Below are positions 1 through 8,337 of a stretch of 64,000 bases of DNA, one piece after another. Each line of letters opens with the position of its first letter. Position 1 is the first letter of the stretch. Made by a program: the position numbers and the translations under genes. Under the pieces are notes generated by a model. The model was not told the origin of the DNA. It worked only from the letters and a program-made list of their open reading frames with translations, and made no database searches. The stretch spans positions 16,396,542 through 16,460,541 of the forward strand of contig OY821791.1 in NCBI GenBank assembly GCA_963682175.1, in the 5' to 3' direction. The stretch comes from Triglochin maritima (taxonomy: Eukaryota; Streptophyta; Magnoliopsida; Alismatales; Juncaginaceae).

Positions 1-58
1 CTTGTTCCTTTTTAATTAATTGTTTTTGAATTATTCAGTTTCTCCTTCTTAGGTATGG

Positions 59-488
59 TTGTGCGAGAAGTTCAACCTGGCAGAGACTAAAATGGGTGGC
101 CATCCTAGGTGGAATCGTTGGTCGAGCATGTTTGGAAAACGGCTCATCCTGAAGAAATGGGAGGAAATGAGCATCACCCTTTCAAAAATTTATGAGGGTG
201 AATTCAATCAGACTCATCCGACGACCCTTACGCAGAAAGAGAGGGAAATCATTGGTCTGGCTGAAAAAACTCAGCCAACTGTACGAACCAATAGTGATTG
301 CCAGTCAACAAGCACCGAACCAAGGCTGCAATTGAGGGACAACAGCATCCCTCGGGACCCACTGCGGCAAGAATTGGAGTTTGCGGGGTTGAAGACGAAA
401 ATGGTTTGAAGCAAAAGTTGCCCTGAATGAGGAACTGAGGAAGTACCAGGAGGAAAATGAGAACCTAAGGAAAGAGATTGCATCTCTT
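59..488 (+). pseudogene. Frameshifted upstream part of a Ulp1-type transposon ORF
   Basis: An open stretch at 59-409 (116 codons) contains a Trp/Arg-rich segment near residues 13-35 and is followed, in a shifted frame, by a Glu/Asn/Leu-rich coiled-coil-like stretch at about 412-489 that ends in TGA just before the next ORF. The charged heptad-like character and the downstream order suggest that it, the charged ORF at 478 and the Ulp1-like domain at 1606 were once one gene. No domain was recognised in the 116-codon part. Its true start may lie left of the window. The frameshift and stop mark it as decayed. The call as an upstream part of the same gene is inference from position. Confidence 0.4.
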
Positions 489-1599
489 TGAGGATATGGG
501 AAAGAAGGTGGACAAGAAGGGAGAGAGGAGGGACGAAGAGCAGGAAAGAGAGGAGGATAATAGGAGGGAAAGAGAGAATGAGATTGAGAGGGAAAGAGAA
601 AAGGAAGAGAGCAAGAGAGAGGAGGAGAAAAAGAGAGAGGAGAGGGAAAGAGAAGAGAAGAGGAAAGAGGAGGAAAAAGAGAAAGAAAGGGAGAGAGAAA
701 GAGAAGAGAAGAGGAAAGAGGAGGAAAAAGAGAAAGAAAGGGAGAGAGAAAGAGAAGAGAAGAGGAAAGAGGAGGAAAAAGAGAGGGAGAGAGAACAAAA
801 GAGACAAGAGGAGGAGAAAAGGAGAGAGGAGAGGGAAAGAGAAGAGAAGAGGAAAGAGGAGGAAAATGAGAAAGAGAGGGAGAGGGAAAGAGAAGAGAAG
901 AGGAAAGAGGAGGAAAACGAGAAAGAGAGGGAGAGGGAAAGAGAAGAGAAGAGGATAGAGGGGGAGAAAAAGAGAGAGGAGAGGGAAAGAGAAGAGAAGA
1001 GGCAAGAGGAGGAAAAAGAGAAACAAAGGGAGAGAGAACGGAAGAGGATAGAAGAGGAAAAGAGGAGGGAGAAAGAGGAAAGAGAGAGGAAAGAAGACGA
1101 GAAGAGAGACAGGGAGAGAAGAGAGAAGAGGAATGCCGATGATAAATGGAGGGAGGCTGAAGCTTCAAAGAAGAGGTTGAGGGAAGAGGTAGAAAGAAAG
1201 AGGGTAAAGGAGGAAAATGACAAAGATAAGGAGAGGGAGAAAGAAGAGAAACGAATAAAGGAGAGAAGAGAGGGGGATAAGCAGAAGGAGAAAAAGGAGG
1301 ATGAGGGAAAGGAAAAACTCATGAGGGCAGACTGGGGGGCCAAAGGATCACGCTTAACGGCCAAAAAACAAGAAGATGATGTGAAAGAAAGGAAGAAAAA
1401 AGAAGAGGAGCGGAAAAGGGGAGAAAGAAGGCTCCAGAGGAGCATGAACAAAAAAAGAAAGTGGGATGGGAATGACGAATTCAGGTTGGCTCATCACGGG
1501 AGAGAGACTAGGCCAGAAGTTGACATGGATGCATTGGCCACGTTGAGCCCCGATGAGCTGAACATTGTACTGAAGGTGACTGCACCTACACATAACTAA
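478..1599 (+). pseudogene. Glu/Lys/Arg-rich single-alpha-helix protein segment, 373 codons
   Basis: The ORF is almost entirely E, K and R between residues about 10 and 310, in runs of acidic then basic residues spaced i/i+4, the pattern of a stable single alpha-helix (SAH) rather than a classical leucine coiled coil. The 54-bp period (18 residues, containing EREEKRKEEE) is repeated several times with small changes, so part of its length is tandem duplication. The tail (about residues 325-373) is normal sequence ending in DELNIVLKVTAPTHN. The stop TAA at 1597-1599 is in the same frame as the Ulp1-like ORF that begins 6 nt later, so one nonsense codon separates them. No catalytic motif is present. 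It is probably the linker of a transposon-carried Ulp1 gene. A simple low-complexity chance ORF is possible for the purine-only part but not for the tail. Confidence 0.5.
640..1020 (+). repeat. 54-bp purine-only tandem repeat inside the charged ORF
   Basis: Successive units of about 54 bp begin GAAAGAGAAGAGAAGAGGAA and encode the same 18-residue E/K/R block with one or two substitutions each (for example Lys to Asn codons at about 866 and 917). The strand is nearly all purine, so the opposite strand shows long Ser/Phe/Leu ORFs that are artefacts. Confidence 0.75.
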
Positions 1600-1605
1600 A
1601 GGGAG

Positions 1606-2253
1606 GTGTTATGGAGAGGTGATTCCTGTTTCGACCTCAAGGAGTTAATGACGAAGGGGATGGATTTGACTAACGAGGCGATCGACAGTATGCTTTGTGT
1701 ACTTGAAGATCGCCAAAAAACAGAAAACTACCCCCAAGAGGTAATTTGTATTCCAAGCTTCTATTCGGAAAGAATTATGATCGATAAAGAGAATACCATG
1801 ATTGAAGAGTGGCTGGCACCCAGACTACAATGCCATGAACCGGGAAGCATCGCCATTGCACAACCATTGCTGCTGTCAGAACGTTGGACCCTGATCGTTG
1901 TTAATGGCTTAAACGAGGAGATCCTGCATTACAACAATTGCTCTAGGGAGCTGGTCCCAGATGAGGATCCTAACAATGCGGTAGGGGTACATGAATGTTC
2001 AGCCAAAGATGTGGGTGAATTCTGGAGAAACCGTCTTAAGGTGAACTGGCCAGTGAGATACCTGAGGGAAACGTGTCAGAGACAGATGCCGGGAAGCAAC
2101 GACTGCGGTGTTTTTCTATACTACTGGATCAAATGTCTCATGCGAAAGGTCAACCTAACGGAACCGAAAGACCCCAAGACACCTCACTCGATCAGGGGTG
2201 AAATGGCCATTACTTTATTGAGGGACTCCCGCAGTTGTGTCGAATTAAAGTAG
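1606..2253 (+). pseudogene. Ulp1-like (peptidase C48) SUMO-protease domain, probably inactive
   Basis: The 215-codon frame has the C-terminal half of a Ulp1/C48 cysteine peptidase: a beta-strand block SERWTLIVVN (residues 91-100), HYNN (108-111), and the oxyanion/nucleophile block with Gln160 and Cys167 in QMPGSNDCGVF. In this family the catalytic His precedes the Trp of the first block and the Asp follows the second strand. Here those positions are Arg93 and Asn110/Asn111, so two of the three triad residues appear lost while Gln and Cys remain. Such domains are commonly carried by plant MULE and CACTA elements. It is in frame with the charged ORF upstream, separated only by TAA at 1597. The start used here is nominal (GTG); no independent ATG context supports it. 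Family assignment is good; loss of activity is inference. Confidence 0.7.
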
Positions 2254-2335
2254 TGGTTTGTAAATTAACAAATACATTTTATCGTTGTTGTAATCAAAAC
2301 ATTTCCATACTCCAAAGTAATAGCTCCAACATTTA
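2254..2335. other. Short AT-rich spacer after the Ulp1-like frame
   Basis: Non-coding sequence between the stop of the Ulp1-like frame and the first 21-bp repeat unit. No recognisable polyadenylation or terminal repeat signal. Confidence 0.5.
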
Positions 2336-3420
2336 AGGTAGAACTTCACCCTTAAAAAGGTACAACTCAGCATTAAAAAGGATTCCCGCAATCTTAAAAA
2401 GGAACAAGCTACTACTTAAAAAGGAATAGACTACACTTAAAAAGGTTCAACTCACATTTAAAAAGGAGAACCGCAAACATAAAAAAGAACAAGCTAGTCT
2501 TAAAAAGGAACAAACTACACATAAAAAGGTACAACTCACTGTTAAAAAGGAGAACTGCAAACTTAAAAAGGAACAAAAAAAAACTAAAAAGAAAAACTTC
2601 ACATTTAAAAAGGTACACTCACTTAAAAAGGAACAGACTACACTTAAAAATGTACAACTCACATTTAAAAAGGAGAACTGCAAATATAAAAAGGAACAAG
2701 CAACTCTTAAAACGGAACCAACTGCACTTAAAAAGGTACAACTCACAGTTAAAAAGGAGAACCGCAAACTTAAAAAGCAACAAAAACACTAAAAAGGAAA
2801 ACTTCACACTTAAAAAGGTACACTGACTTAAAAAGGAACATACTACACTTAAAAAGGTACAACTAACATTAAAAAGGAACAGGCAACATTTAAAAAGGTA
2901 CAACTTACATTTAAAAATGAGAACCGCAAACATAAAAAGGAACAAGCAATTCTTCAAAAGGAACCAACTACACTTAAAAAGGTACAACTCACAGTTAAAA
3001 ATGAGAACCGCAAACATAAAAAGGAACAAGCAACTCTTAAAAAGGAACCAACTACACTTAAAAAGGTACAACTCACAGTTAAAAAGGAGAACCGCAAACT
3101 TAAAAAGGAACAAAAAACACTAAAAAGGAAAACTTCACACTTGAAAAGGTACTCACTTAAAAAGAAAAAAGCTACTCTTAAAAAGGAACAACTTCACACT
3201 TAAAGGAGAAACACAAACATAAAAAGGAACAAGCTAATCTTAAAAAGGAACAGACTACACTTAAAAAAGAACAAACTACTATTAAAAAGGAACAACTTCA
3301 CAGTTTAAGGAGAAACGCAAACATAAAAAGGTACAACTCACTCTTAAAAAGGAGAACCGCAAGCTTAAAAAGGAACAAACTACAACTCACAATTAAAAGA
3401 GAACAACTTTACACTTAAGA
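2336..3420 (+). repeat. 21-bp minisatellite encoding Leu-Lys-Lys heptads (block A)
   Basis: About fifty units of roughly 21 bp with core CTTAAAAAGGAACAA. Several units group into an 84-bp higher-order repeat of four different 21-mers (seen twice at about 2,960-3,110). Because 21 bp is seven codons, the + frame reads as heptads such as LKKVQLT, VKKENRK, LKKEQAT and LKKEPTT, with a hydrophobic residue at the first position of each. Occasional 20- or 22-bp units and stops break the frame, so the array is not now one ORF. The complementary hydrophobic Phe/Leu ORFs at 2,412-3,113 (-) are shadows. Confidence 0.8.
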
Positions 3421-3452
3421 ATAAAGTGTTGTCTTACAAAAGTGTACAAAAT

Positions 3453-4790
3453 TCAAAGACCAATCCTTGGTACATAATTAAGGAGCAAGTTGGTCGTAAT
3501 ACAACTTAATGTCCCAATCATTAAAATATGGATCCCCTGGTCTAGGTGTGACCTCATGCATAGGTGATTTGCCCTTCCTTCGATACTTGCTCTTTTCTGC
3601 TGTGAGACTCTTTTTTGGCTTCTTTGAAGAATTTTCTCGGCTAAGGAAACCCGACATCTAGTAGGCGGTCTTCCTGGACGGGTTACTTTGTCTGGATTGC
3701 GCAAAGAGGTACCACCGGGCACAACATCATCAACTATGGGAGGTGCGTGGGGAATGTTAATACGTGACCTAAGCCACTCCATACACTTCACGACCTTAAG
3801 ATACCTTTCATTAGAAATGAATGCTTCCTGTGGAATCCAAAGAGCACGACCCATTATGTCGGTGTGACGACTCAGCGCATCCTTCTCCAATACGCCATCG
3901 TCTTGGTACATCTTGTCTCCATAGCTCCGACGAATATCCTTCCGCCATCGATCTGTGATGTAAGACGGCAGGAGTAATGCATTAGGATCTAGCCGTGCAA
4001 ATACGACCAGGAGGTGACAACAAAGAATACCAACACTCTTAAACAGTTTACAATCGCATGTCAAGTTCAGACTTGTCCTCTGTACAAGAAACGTTTTGAT
4101 AATAGTTGCTGACCGACCCGTACACGTTCAGTCACCTTGTAATACAACGCGTCGGCTGATTGCAACTCCTCGGTTAGGTCGCAGTTCATCATCTTACCAA
4201 TTTGTAACTGTACTTTCTTGAAAACCCCTACGGTATACAACTCGCTCATTTGACTCTCGAAGGGATATATTGAAACCATTTGGGGTTTCTTATGCAGGCA
4301 ATCGAAATCCGATTGAGCTTCCTTCTCGTACTTGTGACGAAGAGCAAGTTTGTATTGTTGAACGAACTGCTTAAGGGTGGTTCTAGAAGATAAGTACTTG
4401 TCAAAGAAGGAGTTCATACTTTCGCTTCTTTGAGTAGAAGTCATTCCAGCAAAAAAACATTCAAACAAGTAAGCAGGTACCCAAGACTCACGGATACCGT
4501 AAATTGTTTGGAGCCAACTATGGTCTTGAAGGTCAAAATCAACCAGGAAACCGTGCCAATTCTGCTCAAATTCAGGTGGGTTTTTTGAGTCGTAGACAAT
4601 CAAATTTAGATCAAATAATATGTGCTGACGATACTTCGTCGGCAACTTCACGGGAGCTTTGTTCATTATGTGCTAAATGCAAAATCGGTGTCTGGCATTT
4701 GGGAAGACATTCCTTACAGCAGCAGTAATGGCCCCACATTGGTCCGTTATGATAGCTAGTGGAGGGATATCTGCAACAACACCGATATTA
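3453..4790 (-). pseudogene. FAR1/FHY3-like (MULE-derived) transposase, truncated and broken
   Basis: On the minus strand, from about 4,790 down, the reading contains the FAR1/MURA block with PPLAIITDQCGAI (the conserved TD of the DDE fold), then NARHRFCI, a long middle region with WVPAYLFECFFAGM and the typical TQRSESMNSFFD motif, and finally a SWIM zinc finger (C-D-C then C-C-H, within about 3,995-4,055). The Trp of the HRFC.W motif has become TAG (4,673-4,675), and a frameshift at about 4,064-4,068 separates the SWIM finger from the core. The N-terminal WRKY/FAR1 DNA-binding part is missing: homology stops at about 4,790, where the second minisatellite begins. Either a decayed MULE transposase or a dead FAR1-RELATED SEQUENCE gene; surrounding transposon DNA favours the former. 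Confidence 0.8.
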
Positions 4791-4794
4791 CATA

Positions 4795-5474
4795 AAAAAA
4801 GAAAAATCGCTATAAAGCAGACGAGGTAACTTAAGAAGGAAAAAGAAACTTAAAAAGGATGGAAAGTACTTAAAAATTCCTATAAAGCAGACAGGGTAAC
4901 TTAAAAAGGAAAAAGAAACTTAAAAAGGATGGAAAGTACTTAAAAAGGAAAAATCGTAACTTAAAAAGGATGAAATCAAACTTAAAAAGGAAAATTGCAC
5001 TTAAAAAGGGTCAAAAGGTAACTAAAAAATAGTAACTCAAAATGTTTTAGAAGAAGTTAAAAACGAACAGACATCACTTAAAAAGGAACAGACATCACTA
5101 AAAAATGATAAACAGTAACTCAAAAGGTTTTAGAAGAAGTTAAAAATGAAGAAACAAAACTTAAAAAGGAACCTACATCACTTAAAAAAGAACAGACATC
5201 ACTTAAAAAGGAAAAACAGTAACTCAAAAGGTTTTAGAAGAAATTAAAAAAGAACATACATCACTTAAAAAGGAACAGACATCACTTAAAAAGGAGAAAC
5301 AGTAACTCAAAAGGTTTTAGAAAAAGTTAAAAAGGAAGAAACAAAACTTAAAGAGGAACATACATCACTTAAGAAGGAACAGACATCACTTAAAAATGAA
5401 AAAACAGTAACTCAAAAGGTTTTAGAAGAAGTTAAAAAGGAACATACATCACTTAAAAAGGATAAACAGTCACT
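4795..5474 (+). repeat. 105-bp higher-order repeat of five 21-bp heptad units (block B, left part)
   Basis: The repeated block consists of five 21-mers whose + frame reads as VKKEETK, LKEEHTS, LKKEQTS, LKNEKTV and TQKVLEE, that is 35 codons per 105 bp. Roughly five imperfect copies occur here, preceded by less regular units. The array is cut at 5,474 by the insertion of an LTR element and continues at 26,253 after it. Several units contain point changes and one-base indels, so no long ORF survives. Confidence 0.8.
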
Positions 5475-5479
5475 CAACA
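5475..5479. repeat. Left target-site duplication CAACA of the Tekay-like element
   Basis: CAACA directly precedes the 5' TG of the LTR and is repeated at 26,248-26,252 directly after its final CA. Confidence 0.95.
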
Positions 5480-6221
5480 TGTAATATCCTGAATTTTTTA
5501 GTTGAGGTAATAATCAAATATCTTAATGGACTAATTAAGATTGTTGGATGATTGTGTGGTTTTAGGAGAAGATCGAATTTTGAGAAGAATATAGAGAAGA
5601 AAAAGATGGAGATTTTGAGGCAAGTACTAATTCGTTATTCTTCAGTTTCATATCATGTCCGTCTCTCTTGATATTCGTGGTTGCATGCATGTTGAGTATT
5701 GAGGTTGATTTTATGGATATGCATATGATTGCATGGTGGTGTTTCGGTCGACATGTCCTGTGGCTGTGTGTATGTTTCTGGCAGAGCAACTTTGGAAAGA
5801 GTTGTCTAGCGGACAGCGTGGAGCCACCTGAGAGAGGAAAGGGCTACCTGTCGTTAGTGTGGAGCTACCAGGTGTGCGTCTGACTGATTGATAGATTTCA
5901 GAAGCACAGGATGTGGTCGAATCCGAATGGGGGTTCCAGATTGTTATGCATGTATTTTATTTGTGATGCATGTCTCTTGATTGTGCTTATTGACTGAATG
6001 TCATATTCCGTATTATTTTCCACATGATTATGATTCTGATTGATTGACGGTTGGAACTTGCAGGCTGTCGAGCTCACAAATTGTTGATTATATTTTTCAG
6101 ATTGTTATGGGCCTATCAGATGGATATAAATATCAAAGTGCGCAGCGCTCAGGTTCGTCGATTGTATTTTAACGCACCGGGTTCGGGCGGGTGAGCAGTT
6201 GTCCGGGCTCGGGGCGTTACA
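5480..6221 (+). repeat. Left (5') LTR of the Tekay-like element
   Basis: TG...CA ends; 742 bp. The 71-codon open stretch inside it (5,668-5,883) has a shadow in the other LTR and no recognisable domain, so it is not called a gene. Confidence 0.93.
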
Positions 6222-6223
6222 AA

Positions 6224-6235
6224 TGGTATCAGAGC
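6224..6235 (+). other. Primer binding site, tRNA-iMet type
   Basis: TGGTATCAGAGC lies 2 nt after the left LTR and is the standard plant initiator-Met primer site. It fixes the element's orientation as +. Confidence 0.95.
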
Positions 6236-6488
6236 AATACAATTCTCGGAATTAGTCGGGATTTGGATTTGAAATAATAATTTGATTGAATTGGAATTTG
6301 AGAAATTGGATTTAGAAGTATTGACTATTGGTTCAAATGTGAATTTGGATTTGGTTGGATTGATTATCTAAATTATGAGCGATAAGTGGTGTTAGGTTTT
6401 TATATTTGATAAATAATGAGTTGAAAAATTTGTATTGATTTGTTCGGATTGAGACAGTATTGAGATCAAATTTCGAGGACGAAATTTC
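6236..6488 (+). other. Coding-free interior of the Tekay-like element
   Basis: About 250 bp of AT-rich sequence between primer site and polypurine tract, with no ORF or domain. An autonomous relative would carry about 4-5 kb of gag-pol here. Confidence 0.85.
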
Positions 6489-6505
6489 TTTTAAGGAGGG
6501 TAGAA
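6489..6505 (+). other. Polypurine tract of the Tekay-like element
   Basis: TTTTAAGGAGGGTAGAA immediately precedes the TG of the right LTR. Confidence 0.85.
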
Positions 6506-6747
6506 TGTAATATCCTGAATTTTTTAGTTGAGGTAATAATCAAATATCTTACTGAACTAATTAAGATTGTTGGATGATTGTGTGGTTTTAGGAGAAGATG
6601 GAATTTTGAGAAGAATATAGAGAAGAAAAAGATGGAGATTTTGAGGCAAGTACTGATTCGTTATTCTTCAGTTTCATATCATGTCTGTCTCTCTTGATAT
6701 TCGTGGTTGCATGCATGTTGAGTATTGATGTTGATTTTATGGATATG
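6506..6747 (+). repeat. Right LTR of the Tekay-like element, first 242 bp
   Basis: Matches 5,480-5,721 and stops at ATATG (6,743-6,747), the target site of the nested array. The LTR resumes at 25,748. Confidence 0.93.
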
Positions 6748-8323
6748 TGATTGATCTCGTTTTATATTTCTACCGCAAGTGCACGGCCGCGTTGAAGCGG
6801 TGGCAAATACGGGTCGTCCACTGGGAGGTGTGTCGACACTTGGTTTGTGCGAAGGCGAGAGGTAAAGAAAGGGAAGAAAGGTTTGGTTATACTAAACTAC
6901 ACTACAATGCTAAACTAGAATGCAAAAGGAAATGAAGATAAGCAATAAAACTAAACCCCAAAGGGGGTAGAGAAATGATGTGAACATAAAGATGTGTGTG
7001 TGTGTGTGTTCAATTAAGCTCTTCACAACATGTAGTGCATGAAATCATAAAACTACATCCAATCTTGCCTCTACATGAATTAAGATAAGACTACATCATT
7101 AAAACATACAAGACAATGAGTGGAATGAAGCTACATGAACTCAAGTATAAAGACTAGACCCTACTATGCCTCCACATGAATTAAGATGACTACATCATTA
7201 AAACATACAAGACATTAGCTAAGGAAAAGGCAACAAGAGTACATACACTACAAATTGTGTTTCCAATATTAACTTCATCCATATCCTAACCTTATCATTC
7301 CCCATAAAATAGGTCCACTAATCAAAGCATAAGCTAAGCTTCATTCAAGAGCATTAGCATATCAAAGATAAGAGTGGAGACCCATTAGATGGTTATGGAA
7401 ATCATATAAAGCTCAAGGGATAAAAATAACACACACTTAATACACTACATTATTATATCACATATTTCTCCACCCCCCACATGGGGATGGAACTACTCAC
7501 TACTCATTATACTAACTAATTTAGCAAAGGAAAACATAATACTGAAATAAAATTTATACTACTTAAGCAAGAAATATTAAAGAAGCATAAAACTAAACAA
7601 ACAAACAAGCATGCAAATGAAAGGAAATTAAACTAAGAGAGAAACAACATCATTAAGAGAACTTATATTATTAACTCACTCAATTACAAGTAGCTCTTCC
7701 TCCACTAGAGTTTTGCTTCAAGGCTTCACTCTTAGTAGGGAAGATGGCCACCAAGAGGGAGATGGATACAATGGGAGGTGAAGAGTTCTATTTATAAGCA
7801 TGGAAAAAGCTAATCCGGGACAATCCCCCGATGTGGGACTAAACCAATACCAAAAATAGCCTAAACACATGCTAATACAAGTCCAGGAAGAATCTTGGCT
7901 GATTTGGGCTTAACCAGACCGCCAATTGGCGGTTCCAGACCGCCAATTGGCGGCCTATAAAGCCCAGATCCGGCTGGGTCTTCTGGTGGGCTTGCCTTGG
8001 TGTGTTTCTTGGTCTTGGATGCATCTAGCTGGTTTAGTGGAGCTCCGACCCGAATCGAATTGACAAAATACTCCTCATGATGGTGTGGAGTTTCCTGTTT
8101 TGCTCTTAGGTCCTTCTGTCTTACGATCAGGTCCTTCCCCCTTGCATCTTGGTCCCCAGGTCTCACAATTAGGTCCTTTTTTCCTGCTTTTGGGTCCTTT
8201 CATGGCTCTTCTCTTCAAACCTCTTTATTTTGAAAACTAAACATAAAACTCGTCACATAGCATTGCTTAGGTGTAAGATAATGGATATAAGGTACAAATA
8301 TAAGCATGAAATGATGTCAATCA
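6748..8323 (-). repeat. LTR1 (leftmost, 3' LTR of unit 1), 1,576 bp
   Basis: Nearly identical to LTR2. Contains the sequence CGCAAGTGCACGG near its left edge, typical of the U5 end of plant Athila/Tat-like LTRs, a short (TG)n run at about 6,992-7,010, and the promoter block annotated separately. The 62- and 101-codon open stretches inside are not genes: they recur only as LTR sequence. Confidence 0.94.
7789..7953 (-). promoter_or_regulatory. LTR1 U3 promoter block: twin palindromes, snRNA-type USE, TATA box
   Basis: In transcription order on minus: two perfect copies of CCGCCAATTGGCGG at 7,940-7,953 and 7,919-7,932 (21 bp apart), GTCCCACATCG at 7,839-7,829, 32 bp of spacer, and TATAAATA at 7,796-7,789. 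RTCCCACATCG is the upstream sequence element of plant U-snRNA genes. With this spacing its centre is about 42 bp from the TATA centre, near four helical turns, the Pol II arrangement. Confidence 0.75.
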
Positions 8324-8337
8324 AATACCCCCACACC
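8324..8337 (-). other. Polypurine tract next to 3' LTR, unit 1
   Basis: On minus, GGTGTGGGGGTATT abuts the TGATTGA of LTR1, preceded by the phrase TGCTCGAGACTAGCAAAAAC common before the 3' LTR of Tat/Athila-type elements. Equivalent tracts start at 14,133 (unit 2) and 19,937 (unit 3). Confidence 0.8.

Noticed and set aside
271..1451. Long minus-strand Ser/Phe/Leu ORFs (251-328 codons)
   Set aside because: They are the complement of the purine-only E/K/R repeat, have no domain and exist because the tract lacks stop codons on that strand.
2412..3113. Minus-strand Phe/Leu-rich 'membrane protein' ORFs
   Set aside because: They are the complement of the 21-bp minisatellite. The hydrophobic pattern follows from TTTTTAAG-type repeats, not from a gene.
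4795..5474. Regular repeats resembling a CRISPR array
   Set aside because: The repeats are contiguous imperfect 21-mers without unique spacers, in plant DNA.
6992..7010. (TG)n run as a functional microsatellite
   Set aside because: A short simple repeat carried within every LTR copy, with no sign of a separate role.
7861..8166. 101-codon minus ORF repeated in every array LTR
   Set aside because: It lies wholly in LTR U3 including the promoter palindromes, has no domain, and its recurrence is explained by the LTR copies.
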